DNA of 40,453 bases from Thermoplasmata archaeon. Lineage in GTDB: Archaea; Thermoplasmatota; Thermoplasmata; Thermoplasmatales; ARK-15. Where the stretch lies: NCBI GenBank assembly GCA_038729465.1, contig JAVYRZ010000003.1:1-40453 (forward strand), given 5' to 3'. Made by a program: the position numbers and the translations under genes. The notes beneath the pieces are model-generated. The model had not been told where the DNA came from. It made no database searches and was given only the letters and a program-made list of their open reading frames with translations. This document shows, piece after piece, positions 32,112-40,453 of this stretch (its first letter is position 1; each line of letters opens with the position of its first letter).

Positions 32112-35100
32112 TTGAATTACCATAAGATAATGGTTTTACTTATTGTCTTGGTTATAGTGCTATCCGGATTTAGCATTATCATGAATTCTACTCAGCAAAC
32201 GTCTCAAAAAAGTTATACAATAAATCCTCTTGCGCAAACTACAAATACCTTATATATTAATAACACTTTTTACATAAATGACACAATAAAAGATCCTCTG
32301 ACAGGTAACTATGGTATGTATGGATTTGATAGCAATGTTGTGATTGGAACTACAGGGGCTCTCATAGTTACAAATGCTACTGTATACTTTTTAGAAGATA
32401 GTTTACATCCTATCACGCTTACTGTAGATGGGAGTTTGATATTAAATAAAGCCACACTTACCTCAGTGCCTGACAGGCTATATCCTTATGTGAATTTTAC
32501 ACTAAGTGCTTATAATAACGCTTTATTAGATTTTAATAACTCTAAACTTATTTACCCAGGCTGGTTTAATGTTACTAATGATGTCAATGTATTCGCAAGT
32601 AATACAATATTTGATAAGTTATCAGATCAGAATTTGAGTCTGCTGACAAATTATGGTTTTACAGGGGATATTAATGCAGTTAATAGCGGACCTACTCCTT
32701 ATTTTTATTACTCTACTGTTCATTTTACAAATGTCTCATTTCCACATTTATTTGAACATCCAGCAGGTTCTATAGCTACATTTGCTCATGGTGTGTCTAG
32801 TACTATAAACGGTACATCGATCCCAGCAACAGGATTGGTAATAAAACCAACTAACGGTGCCACTATTATTGCTAATAAATTTAGCAGCATATTGCCCAAT
32901 TATGTTTCAGACCTCACACTAACAAACGCGACAATTAATATTGTTTATAATGCTACCGGATACAATGGAACATCGTATATAACTGCGGCAATAAACAATT
33001 CTCAAGAACCGGTGCAATCCTATATGTTACCATCTTATCCAAGTGGATCAAAAAGCACGTTTTCTGCATCTATTCCGTTTAATGGCGTTAATACAATACC
33101 TGTAAGCTTAAATTTTTTAAATAAAATAAATAACCTAATAATAAAAATAACCCCACCAAAGACAGGTACTATAAAAATATATAGTTTAACTTTAAATTTA
33201 AGCACTGATACTAATCTCTTGACTTATGGCTTCTATAAATATAATTTCAATCTAATCCATTCAATTTTATATGGTAAAGATATCTTCATATCTGCCAATT
33301 ATAATTCTAATACGGGTAACACGCTATATAATGCTATTTATCTAAATCAAAGCTCTACCGCATACTTTTTGAATTTGTCTGTTACCAATACTCCAACAAA
33401 ACTTGATCCACCTTATGTTATAGATTCATCATCAAATATATATATATTCAGATATGCAAACATAAAAGTCCAAAACTTTGATGGAACACCTATCTCAAAT
33501 GCAATAATTAGTTATAACCCTTATGAAGATTCTCAGGCTTTGAATAGTTTAGTCAATAGCTTAGATCTCAATATACCAAGCTATTTTCGTTATAATCCAA
33601 GTAACATTACCAATAATTATGGAAGAGCATCAATCCCATTGTTGTCTGATATTATTCAGCTTTCATATTGGCCTAACTCAGAGTATTTAGGAAATTACAA
33701 TTTTACTGTATGGACTTCAAACTATACGAAAGTTCTAATCAGGTTCGGTGCATCGCTGTCATACTTCCCCTATTTAACAGTATCATCTAATAATGTAAAC
33801 CGAACTGTAACAGTTACTATACCTAACATAAAGGGAATAGCTATCTATACTAATCCCTATTTTGTGCAATATAGCAAATATACCATCTCTGCAACGTTTA
33901 ACATAACTGGTTCGAGTGTGTATAATGTACCGGTAACATTTTTTATAAATACACCCAGTCCAACATATTTATACACAACGGTAAATATGATAGTTGGAGA
34001 AATAAATACTGCTAATGTTTATTGGTCAGTTCCAGGGAACGTTTATGGAAATTTTACAATCACAGCTACAGCGAATCCTAACAAATCGATATTTGAGACT
34101 AATTACACTGATAATAGTGTTTCATCTTTAATTGAAATTTATCCCAAAATAGATATAGGAGTATCTCAAATCAAAGCCTCTAGTACTTTATTGTATCAGA
34201 ACACAACATTATCATTCAATATTTTTAATAATGGATGGGATAATGCAAATAATGTTTTAGTAACAGAACAGTTGTATTATCCAAATGGATCCTCCATGCA
34301 GAAGAATATAGTAATTAACGTACCGGCTAATACGACGCTTCCCGAGACCATGGTGTTTTATGCGGGTATGTCAGGCAGCTATACAGTACAAATTGATGCA
34401 CATTATTATTGGGATTATAATCAATTGAATAATATAGCTAATATAACTTTAGTATATGGTCTAGATTATTATCCAATAAGCTTTAACTATTCTATAATAT
34501 CAAATATTTCAGCGTCTAATAATATTATGACACTGAATATTTCAAGCATAATCGGTTTAAATGGAGCAAATATAGACAATGCACCTCCCATTACCGTCGA
34601 ATTTTATGATTATACAAACAATATTACAATAGGGTATAGTACCACCTCTGTAATCAATGGTAAGTTGGTCAGCTACTTGATAACTAGCTATTTTGTATAT
34701 GGACAAAATTATAGAGTCGAAGTGATAGTGAACCCTACACATACTGTCACAGAAACAAATTATAATAACAATTATCTATTTTATAATATAAGAGTGCCTG
34801 CTTTTATTGTTTATTCGATACCTTCTAGAACAGTAATTGTAAATGGCACTACTGATACAATATTTGTAAATACCACACTAATGCAAGGCCCGGCGAATAA
34901 TGTAACAATCTCTCTATTATTTATTGGTTATCCTGCTTTAACATTTACAAATTATACAGCTATAATTAATACAGGACAAACTTATAACATTATGTTTATA
35001 TTGAACACTTCAAAAATACCTGATTTAATGAACAACAGAACAAAAACTACTTTAAATTATGAAGTTCTATTGACATATAGCCAATTATCTGGATATTATT

Positions 35101-36491
35101 ATATAGTTACTACTGGCTATATTACGATTCTGGAGAAACCCATGCTCTCTATTTCATATTTTAATGTGGTCACAAACACTTATGTATCTAATATCTCAAA
35201 AATTGCGCAAGGATTAAGCTTTGATATATTTGTTAACATATATAATATTGGCGGGTCTACAGCATATGGGCCAATATTTTTAAATATTACAGATGGTTCA
35301 GCTGTACTTTATAACTCAAATATAACCACAAATCTTGTTGCTGGGGGCAATGTATCGGTATATATAAATTACATGGCCAGCTTGATAGGACCGCACACAT
35401 TAAATGCGGCAATAGTATATGCAGGAGTGCAAAAGTCTACGATTTATAATACTAAAACTTTAAATTTCATAGTTATTCCCCCAAAAATAAGGTTGATAGT
35501 AACTTCTCTTTCCACAGCTACTGTCGTACAAAAACAGACTCTGTCATTTATTGTGTATGCAGTAAATGAAAATGCATCTGCACAAAAAGGATACACTGTT
35601 TACACTCCGGGAGTAACAGTCTATGCCACAGTCGCCGGCATTTCACAGTTTTTAACAACTAACAATCTTGGATATGGGACATTCAAATTTGTACCTGAAA
35701 AAACAGGTACCTATCCATTATTAGTAAAATATAGTTATGCTGGCGTCACTTCCTCATATATACAGACTGCTTTAATTACGGTAAAATCACCTCCATTAGT
35801 AATACCTTGGCTCTTGATTATAATTATAGTTATTATAGCAGCAGTTGGTGCGTTTTTAGGATATACTTATTATTCATACAAAAAAGTTGAGAAAAATGTT
35901 ATGGTATGTGGAAACTGTGGTGCAGTAATCAAGGCAGATGCAGAGAAATGTCCAGTTTGCGGCGTAGTGTTTGAAAAAGACAAAGTAAAGTGCAGTGAAT
36001 GTGGAGAATGGATCAAGGTAGATGATAAATACTGTCCAAACTGTGGGGCTCTATTTATTAAAAAAGAAGAACCGGAATACGAGCATTTATCAGCTATGAA
36101 GCAGAAATATGATGCATATGTGCAGAGATTTAAAGATGAGGCTAAACGAGATCTCGGAGAAAAATACACGCCAGAAGAATTCACAAAGTGGTGGCAGGCA
36201 AAAAATGAATATATCTCTTTTGAGACCTGGTTAAAGCAACAGGAAGAAGAAAACAAAAAAGAAACAATCAAATGCCCAGTCTGTGGCTCATTAAATCCAA
36301 AGACTGCAAAGGTATGCAGTGTCTGTGGTGCATCGCTTGTAGCTGAGACGAAAGAAGAATCACCTCCAGAAAAACCGCCTAAAACACCGCCATCTGAGCC
36401 AGCTAAACCATCGGAAGAGAAAAAAGAAGAACAGGTTGTAAAGAAAAGAATACTAAAGAGAATTATTCCTGGAGAAGAAAAAAATAAATAA
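32112..36491 (+). CDS. giant surface protein: tandem Ig-like (CARDB) domains, membrane span, cytoplasmic zinc ribbons
   Basis: I prefer the TTG at 32112, with GAGGTGG 6 nt upstream, giving 1459 residues; GTG at 32097 and ATG at 32130 are alternatives. An N-terminal hydrophobic signal or anchor (about 5-25) precedes a huge Asn/Ser/Thr/Tyr-rich outer region with many NxS/T sequons. Residues about 595-1105 contain three or four CARDB/APHP-like beta-sandwich repeats (each ending near a PNxxxxExNYxxN pattern), then an invasin-like Ig domain. One membrane span (about 1230-1255) is followed by three cytoplasmic CxxC...CxxC zinc ribbons (near 1265, 1292 and 1387), a charged helical part between the second and third, and a Pro/Lys-rich tail. 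Function unknown; adhesion or signalling across the membrane are possibilities. Confidence 0.82.
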   Translation: MNYHKIMVLLIVLVIVLSGFSIIMNSTQQTSQKSYTINPLAQTTNTLYINNTFYINDTIKDPLTGNYGMYGFDSNVVIGTTGALIVTNATVYFLEDSLHPITLTVDGSLILNKATLTSVPDRLYPYVNFTLSAYNNALLDFNNSKLIYPGWFNVTNDVNVFASNTIFDKLSDQNLSLLTNYGFTGDINAVNSGPTPYFYYSTVHFTNVSFPHLFEHPAGSIATFAHGVSSTINGTSIPATGLVIKPTNGATIIANKFSSILPNYVSDLTLTNATINIVYNATGYNGTSYITAAINNSQEPVQSYMLPSYPSGSKSTFSASIPFNGVNTIPVSLNFLNKINNLIIKITPPKTGTIKIYSLTLNLSTDTNLLTYGFYKYNFNLIHSILYGKDIFISANYNSNTGNTLYNAIYLNQSSTAYFLNLSVTNTPTKLDPPYVIDSSSNIYIFRYANIKVQNFDGTPISNAIISYNPYEDSQALNSLVNSLDLNIPSYFRYNPSNITNNYGRASIPLLSDIIQLSYWPNSEYLGNYNFTVWTSNYTKVLIRFGASLSYFPYLTVSSNNVNRTVTVTIPNIKGIAIYTNPYFVQYSKYTISATFNITGSSVYNVPVTFFINTPSPTYLYTTVNMIVGEINTANVYWSVPGNVYGNFTITATANPNKSIFETNYTDNSVSSLIEIYPKIDIGVSQIKASSTLLYQNTTLSFNIFNNGWDNANNVLVTEQLYYPNGSSMQKNIVINVPANTTLPETMVFYAGMSGSYTVQIDAHYYWDYNQLNNIANITLVYGLDYYPISFNYSIISNISASNNIMTLNISSIIGLNGANIDNAPPITVEFYDYTNNITIGYSTTSVINGKLVSYLITSYFVYGQNYRVEVIVNPTHTVTETNYNNNYLFYNIRVPAFIVYSIPSRTVIVNGTTDTIFVNTTLMQGPANNVTISLLFIGYPALTFTNYTAIINTGQTYNIMFILNTSKIPDLMNNRTKTTLNYEVLLTYSQLSGYYYIVTTGYITILEKPMLSISYFNVVTNTYVSNISKIAQGLSFDIFVNIYNIGGSTAYGPIFLNITDGSAVLYNSNITTNLVAGGNVSVYINYMASLIGPHTLNAAIVYAGVQKSTIYNTKTLNFIVIPPKIRLIVTSLSTATVVQKQTLSFIVYAVNENASAQKGYTVYTPGVTVYATVAGISQFLTTNNLGYGTFKFVPEKTGTYPLLVKYSYAGVTSSYIQTALITVKSPPLVIPWLLIIIIVIIAAVGAFLGYTYYSYKKVEKNVMVCGNCGAVIKADAEKCPVCGVVFEKDKVKCSECGEWIKVDDKYCPNCGALFIKKEEPEYEHLSAMKQKYDAYVQRFKDEAKRDLGEKYTPEEFTKWWQAKNEYISFETWLKQQEEENKKETIKCPVCGSLNPKTAKVCSVCGASLVAETKEESPPEKPPKTPPSEPAKPSEEKKEEQVVKKRILKRIIPGEEKNK

Positions 36492-36520
36492 TTTTCTTTT
36501 TTATTTTTGTAATATAATAT
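36492..36520. terminator. T-rich convergent terminator
   Basis: The 29 bp between the two convergent stops hold T runs (36492-36495, 36497-36502 and 36504-36508) right after the giant gene. They fit archaeal T-tract termination; no strong hairpin is seen. Confidence 0.45.
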
Positions 36521-38149
36521 TTAATCAGATACTACACTTTTTACACGTTCCATAAGTCCTTCAGGATTCTTGTAATATGCAGAAACTATTCTTGCAACAT
36601 CTGTATAGTTTCTAGCTCCTATCTTTTCCATATACGTGAGAATTTGTTCTCTACGCTTTACTTCAATTTCCATTCTCCTCGGGTTCCAGTTCCTGATATT
36701 TCCAATTTTTTCATAAACATAGCTATGTCCGCTAAAACTGAACACATCATCTGCCGGGTTCCAGGTATATGCATTGTTTGTTACTAGTTCTCCTGTTTCA
36801 GGGTCAATAGTAACAATTTCAGTGATATTTTTTACTCTTCTGGTCATTTTTGTACCAACTTTTACCTGAGCTTGAAGTAGCACAATGTCCAGTGAGGTAA
36901 GCAGAGACCTTGGCAGATTTATAGGATCGTTTTCGAGCCTGTGAACCATTTTCTTCACATCTTCTGCATGAAATGTAGAATAGCAAGTCTTACCGGTAGC
37001 CATTGCCTGAAATACAGTATATGCCTCGGCGCCTCGCACTTCTCCAACCATTATATATTGTGGTCTCTGTCTTAATGCTGCTGCCAGCAGATCAAACATA
37101 TCTATTTCTCCTGCCCTTTTGCCAGATACTACATTAAATTCACCAAATCCCTCTCTTACGAGGCTGGGAATCCAGTTTTCTTGAGGTAAATTCAGCTCTC
37201 TGGTATCTTCAATGCTTACAATCTTTTGTTGTGGTGGAATAAACAATAATATCGCGTTCAAGGTTGTAGTTTTTCCAGAGGCAGTACCTCCTACTACGAT
37301 CATGCTCATCCCGTTTTCGACAGCAAGCCATACATAAGCCATCATCTCTCTGGACATAGTTTTAAAGTTTATAAGATCCAGAGGGGTAAACGGATTGGGT
37401 TTGAACCTTCTTATTGTGAATGAAGAGCCTCTCTGTGTCACGTGCTTTCCAAGTGTAGTCTGCAATCTGGAACCATCAGGTAATGTTGCATCTATCATTG
37501 GATTAGCCACTGATATATGCTTCCCGCTTTTCTGGACGATCCATATTACAAAACTGTTTAATTCTGACTCGTGTTCAAATTTTATGTTTGAGCGAATTGA
37601 GCCATAACGTCTGTGATATATGTATATAGGGATATTTAATCCATCACAAGAAATATCCTCAACGTTAGGATCGTGCATAGGGACCTGAATGAGTCCAAAA
37701 CCAATAAAATCACGAATAATATAATATTTTATTTTTTCAGCGGACATAGCAGAAAGTTTTAAATTAAGATCTCTAACTGTCTGTTCGATGAGAGAGTAGA
37801 TATATTTTATGCGTTCAGCGTCTATTTCATAATCTTTAAATTCTACAAGTGCAATCAAATGCTCTTTGATCTTTGAGATAGTTACCTCTTCTTCGCTGCT
37901 TAGCGGAGGTTCGATTATTTCGTAAGTATATTCATTATATTGATTATTAAATAATATTCGCACATAAGAGTACGGTTTTTCTATAACGTTGACTTCAATC
38001 TCACTGATATTCTTATCTGTGATCTTTGGAATGATAGTAATATTATCAATTTCTCTCTGTTCCTGAAACTTTATTTTGTGAGGTTCGTTACTATTAAGTT
38101 TTGGTTTAAATATATTAAATCCCTTCGTTTTTTCTTTGTCTGATATCAT
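36521..38149 (-). CDS. type II/IV secretion ATPase (GspE/TadA/FlaI family), second copy
   Basis: The 542-residue protein powers pilus assembly or disassembly from the cytoplasmic face. It has an N-terminal regulatory domain (1-270), Walker A GGTASGKTT (near residue 290), SIEDTRELNL (Asp box), Walker B IMVGEVRG, and the His box STFHAED. The C-terminal roughly 100 residues (from VKNITEIVTIDPETGEL) are shared with the partial ATPase at 40031-40453, so the two are paralogues. It starts with ATG immediately after the TAA of the upstream membrane gene (TAAATG) and is the last gene of the operon. Confidence 0.92.
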   Translation of the reverse strand: MISDKEKTKGFNIFKPKLNSNEPHKIKFQEQREIDNITIIPKITDKNISEIEVNVIEKPYSYVRILFNNQYNEYTYEIIEPPLSSEEEVTISKIKEHLIALVEFKDYEIDAERIKYIYSLIEQTVRDLNLKLSAMSAEKIKYYIIRDFIGFGLIQVPMHDPNVEDISCDGLNIPIYIYHRRYGSIRSNIKFEHESELNSFVIWIVQKSGKHISVANPMIDATLPDGSRLQTTLGKHVTQRGSSFTIRRFKPNPFTPLDLINFKTMSREMMAYVWLAVENGMSMIVVGGTASGKTTTLNAILLFIPPQQKIVSIEDTRELNLPQENWIPSLVREGFGEFNVVSGKRAGEIDMFDLLAAALRQRPQYIMVGEVRGAEAYTVFQAMATGKTCYSTFHAEDVKKMVHRLENDPINLPRSLLTSLDIVLLQAQVKVGTKMTRRVKNITEIVTIDPETGELVTNNAYTWNPADDVFSFSGHSYVYEKIGNIRNWNPRRMEIEVKRREQILTYMEKIGARNYTDVARIVSAYYKNPEGLMERVKSVVSD

Positions 38150-39019
38150 TTAAATCAACCCCAAAATCTTGAAAAACATATAGCCACCAAAAAACAGAGC
38201 AAAAGCAGTAATTAATCCGCTTCCATATTTTCCATCTTTCAACACTCCTGCTAGTATACCATCTCCTAGAGCACTTATCAGTGCTGAGATTACAAGCAAA
38301 AACTCTATCACAGGAATGTAAGTATAAGCAATGCCCTGGAAACTACCAGATACTGGAACACCTTTCAGACCCGCAGCGAGAGAAGTACCAGCTTTTAACA
38401 TTTCTGGCAAAAATGAGGTGGCAAGTATTACGATTGTTACAATAAATACTCCAAAGGCGATGATCATTACAAATGTATATGTTTGCATATCTATAACTCT
38501 TTCTTTCTCAACAAGCTGTGCCTCTTTCGCAGCATGTGCAACCATGGTAAGCACATCTGCAACGTTTCCTCCAGCCTCGTTAGCTTTTATTATGATAGAT
38601 ACCATCCTGTTAACCAGTGGTGTGTCTACACGAGCTCTAAAATACTCTAATGCTTGATTTACTGGAACACCAATCTGTATCTGGCCAGCCATCTTTTTTA
38701 TCTCGTCAGTTAATAAACCGTATCTACCCGTAGAAGCAACCATGATAGCATCTGATAAGGTCATGCCGAACCTGCCAGCTTCTGCAACATCTCTTAGGAA
38801 ATCAGGAAGGCGATCTTCGATCTTCTTTATTCTGCGCTGAGCATAATAAAAGTAAATCCCATAGGGCAATAAAAACACGGATATACCATACACAACGAGA
38901 TCAATAGGTCCTATAGGTCCTATCTTTATAGAGCGCACATAAAACAATAATGCTAAAGAAACCAATGCAACAGTCCCTATAATCGAGAGAGTCAAAATTA
39001 AGATCTCTATTTTCTTCAT
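38150..39019 (-). CDS. TadC/FlaJ-like pilus assembly membrane protein, second
   Basis: This 289-residue inner-membrane platform protein belongs to the type II secretion F family. Two N-terminal membrane spans are followed by a cytoplasmic helical domain (RLPDFLRDVAEAGRFGMTLSDA, IQIGVPVNQALEYFRARVDTP, IIKANEAGGNVADVL), then further spans from about residue 180 to the end. It works with a secretion ATPase to move pilins. The start overlaps the upstream stop by 1 nt (TAATG), and the ATPase follows without a gap. Archaeal Tad-like systems usually have two such proteins in tandem, as here. Confidence 0.88.
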   Translation of the reverse strand: MKKIEILILTLSIIGTVALVSLALLFYVRSIKIGPIGPIDLVVYGISVFLLPYGIYFYYAQRRIKKIEDRLPDFLRDVAEAGRFGMTLSDAIMVASTGRYGLLTDEIKKMAGQIQIGVPVNQALEYFRARVDTPLVNRMVSIIIKANEAGGNVADVLTMVAHAAKEAQLVEKERVIDMQTYTFVMIIAFGVFIVTIVILATSFLPEMLKAGTSLAAGLKGVPVSGSFQGIAYTYIPVIEFLLVISALISALGDGILAGVLKDGKYGSGLITAFALFFGGYMFFKILGLI

Positions 39020-40029
39020 TATTTGGTCACCTCGGCACTAGTGGAATGTATGAAAAACGCAAACATACCTATAAGAACAGGCAACATCAAAAATACGATT
39101 ACATAAAGAACCATCACTGAAACCGGAGCCATAGACTGATTGATAAGAGCCATTATAGCGATGATAATTATTAAGAACAAAGGAAATGCTACACCTACTG
39201 TAACAAAGGTCTCTGCAAATAAAGATAGTGTTTCCATAGTTTTTTTCATCTGCAATCTAAGCTCTTTTTCGTATTCGTCCGATTTTAAAATAAAGTACGG
39301 TTTTAGAGCACCGCCAGATGTGGAGGTGGTAACTACCCCCTGTAAAAATTCTGTCCATTTCAAGCTTGGAGAGCGTTTAGATGCATCTTTTAGTGAGGTT
39401 AAAATATCCTTTCCCAGCAATTCGGTATCTCTGGTAATCCACTCTGCCTCGTTTGCGATTTCTCCATACTCTTTTCTTCGCGCCAGTTCTTTAAATATTA
39501 TATCAGGTGTAACATTCGCAGAAGCTAAGGCAGAGATAAAATTCATTGCAGGTGAAATTTTGTTATCTATATCCTTTCCTCTCTTTTTAGCAACTGAAGC
39601 AGGCTGGGAAATAATAAGCTGATAGACTATGAACGGCACTATTACTGCTAAAACAATGGATAATACACTTAAAATTACTATTCCGATTATAGAGAAAAAT
39701 ATGGCGATTGCTATGAGCGGTAATACTGGAATAATGCTGACAAATATGCTGTATGCTATATATTCTTCAGGTCTCAACAAGATATGCGATTTAGATAGAT
39801 CTTCTTCCAGCTTCACTTTATTTTTAAAATTGTGGGTTAATATATATTTGGACAGAAGTTTCCAGGCTATTTTCTGCGTGGCATTGAACTTGATATATTG
39901 TGGAACTGATCCTTTTGGCAGTTTTATTTTATATGACCCTGTAGTTTTCTGAACAGTTCTCTTAATTTTAAAAAAATCTTTTCTCTGAACTTCGAATTTT
40001 TGAAACTCATCCTCCGGCAACTCTGTCAT
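39019..40029 (-). CDS. TadC/FlaJ-like pilus assembly membrane protein, first
   Basis: The start is ATG at 40029 with GGAGGT 8 nt upstream. A longer frame from 40065 would overlap the preceding ATPase. The 336-residue protein has a basic N-terminal region (about 1-95), two central spans (near 100-145), a helical cytoplasmic T2SSF domain (ISPAMNFISALASANVTPD, then GEIANEAEWITRDTELLGKDI) and two or three spans near the C-terminus. It has the same architecture as the next gene and probably forms a heterodimeric platform with it. It lies 1 nt after the partial ATPase. Confidence 0.88.
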   Translation of the reverse strand: MTELPEDEFQKFEVQRKDFFKIKRTVQKTTGSYKIKLPKGSVPQYIKFNATQKIAWKLLSKYILTHNFKNKVKLEEDLSKSHILLRPEEYIAYSIFVSIIPVLPLIAIAIFFSIIGIVILSVLSIVLAVIVPFIVYQLIISQPASVAKKRGKDIDNKISPAMNFISALASANVTPDIIFKELARRKEYGEIANEAEWITRDTELLGKDILTSLKDASKRSPSLKWTEFLQGVVTTSTSGGALKPYFILKSDEYEKELRLQMKKTMETLSLFAETFVTVGVAFPLFLIIIIAIMALINQSMAPVSVMVLYVIVFLMLPVLIGMFAFFIHSTSAEVTK

Positions 40030-40030
40030 T

Positions 40031-40453
40031 TTACCTAACCTCCGCCAACTCTTTAGAAATTGCATCGTAAAGTGCGAGTGGATCTTTATAATAGTTGGTA
40101 ATGACAGCCCAAATATCCCTATAATCGTCTATATCTTTCTTATATATATACTCAAGTACTTTTGTTCTTCTCGCAAATTCTTGTTCCATTTCATCATAAG
40201 TCCAGTTTTTTAGAGCCATAATCTTATCAAAAAGATAACTGTGACCTTTGTATATATATGTATCATCTTTCTGGTTCCACTCAAATACCACGTTGGTAAT
40301 TAGTTCTTCAGTTTCAGGTTCAAATCCTACGATTTCTACAACCTCTTTAATTCTTCTAACTACATTATCTTTAACTTTTGTATGTGTTAAAATAATTACA
40401 TTATTAAGTGCAGTCATCAATATTCTGGGGCAACTTATGGGCGGATTTTCGAG
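40031..40453 (-). CDS. type II/IV secretion ATPase, first copy, 5' part outside window
   Basis: The frame is open to the last base of the window, so only the C-terminal 140 residues are present. They begin LENPPISCPRILMTALNNV, which aligns with LENDPINLPRSLLTSLDIV in the complete ATPase at 36521-38149. The shared pattern continues through IVGFEPETEELITN, KGHSYLFDKI and NYYKDP. Walker motifs lie outside the window. It is the first gene seen of the four-gene operon ATPase, membrane protein, membrane protein, ATPase. An internal TTG/ATG near 40420 is not the true start. Confidence 0.88.
   Translation of the reverse strand, partial: LENPPISCPRILMTALNNVIILTHTKVKDNVVRRIKEVVEIVGFEPETEELITNVVFEWNQKDDTYIYKGHSYLFDKIMALKNWTYDEMEQEFARRTKVLEYIYKKDIDDYRDIWAVITNYYKDPLALYDAISKELAEVR

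Noticed and set aside
32112-36491. Pilin, S-layer protein or secretion substrate of the neighbouring pilus operon
   Set aside because: The C-terminal membrane span followed by about 200 cytoplasmic residues does not fit a released subunit. The S-layer idea is not excluded but has no direct support.
39140-39622. 160-codon open frame on the plus strand
   Set aside because: Antisense to the first TadC-like gene; no independent signal.
1-40453. CRISPR arrays, insertion sequences, prophage, tRNA or rRNA genes
   Set aside because: No regularly spaced repeats, transposase or integrase-like proteins, terminal inverted repeats, cloverleaf-like segments or rRNA-like stretches were found by eye. All gaps are short promoter or terminator regions.

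Overview
The window looks like a piece of chromosome from an AT-rich, heterotrophic archaeon, most likely of the order Thermoplasmatales (Thermoplasma/Picrophilus/Ferroplasma/Cuniculiplasma-like). The reasons are archaeal-type GltX, NOG1-family GTPase, RtcB, DUF131 and A24-type prepilin peptidase; TATA boxes 25-30 nt before many start codons (leaderless or very short leaders); and an apparently complete non-phosphorylative Entner-Doudoroff (ED) gene set. FtsZ argues against Sulfolobales, and the low GC argues against haloarchaea. The genus assignment is inference. I see no rRNA, tRNA, CRISPR array, insertion sequence or clear pseudogene. The region is gene-dense core and metabolic chromosome.

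Layout. (1) 1-1761: 5'-truncated amino-acid permease; 1779-2006: small unknown protein. (2) 2200-3401: membrane/zinc-ribbon protein overlapping a DUF131 membrane protein. (3) 6755-3372, minus strand: tight five-gene operon of inositol-monophosphatase-family phosphatase, NAD kinase, JAMM metalloprotease, ComB-family phosphatase and a coiled-coil protein. (4) 6882-7142: stand-alone PRC-barrel protein; 9782-7148: NOG1-like GTPase and GltX. (5) 9831-28364: carbohydrate supercluster. It holds glycerate 2-kinase, pyruvate kinase, aldehyde (glyceraldehyde) dehydrogenase, GH15 glucoamylase, GH133 debranching enzyme, GT4 glycogen synthase, GH57 amylase, gluconate dehydratase, glucose dehydrogenase, a cyclase-family hydrolase, a second GH15 enzyme (trehalase-like), KDG aldolase, a HAD phosphatase and a GT4 trehalose-synthase-like enzyme. 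(6) 28446-29309: prepilin peptidase. (7) 31909-29306: FtsZ and RtcB. (8) 32112-36491: giant surface protein with tandem Ig-like domains, one C-terminal membrane span and cytoplasmic zinc ribbons. (9) 40453-36521: operon of two type II/IV-secretion ATPases flanking two TadC/FlaJ-like membrane proteins; the first ATPase is cut by the window end.

How the genes work together. Glycogen and alpha-glucans would be made by the GT4 synthase and degraded by GH57, GH133 and GH15 enzymes to glucose. Glucose dehydrogenase, a possible cyclase-family lactonase, gluconate dehydratase, KDG aldolase, glyceraldehyde dehydrogenase and glycerate 2-kinase then give 2-phosphoglycerate. Pyruvate kinase completes the route after an enolase that is not in this window. 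A GT4/HAD pair next to the trehalase-like GH15 enzyme suggests a trehalose (or related glucoside) cycle tied into the same locus. The prepilin peptidase and the two-ATPase operon suggest a type IV-pilus-like machine; no pilin gene is visible here.

Most interesting points: the co-location of almost the whole ED route with glycogen and trehalose genes; a pyruvate kinase with a C-terminal swivelling domain and altered K+ site; a near-perfect 25-bp palindrome between the glycerate kinase and pyruvate kinase genes; the cyclase-family gene as candidate gluconolactonase; the GT4/HAD pair; the giant surface protein with internal zinc ribbons; and the double-ATPase secretion operon.
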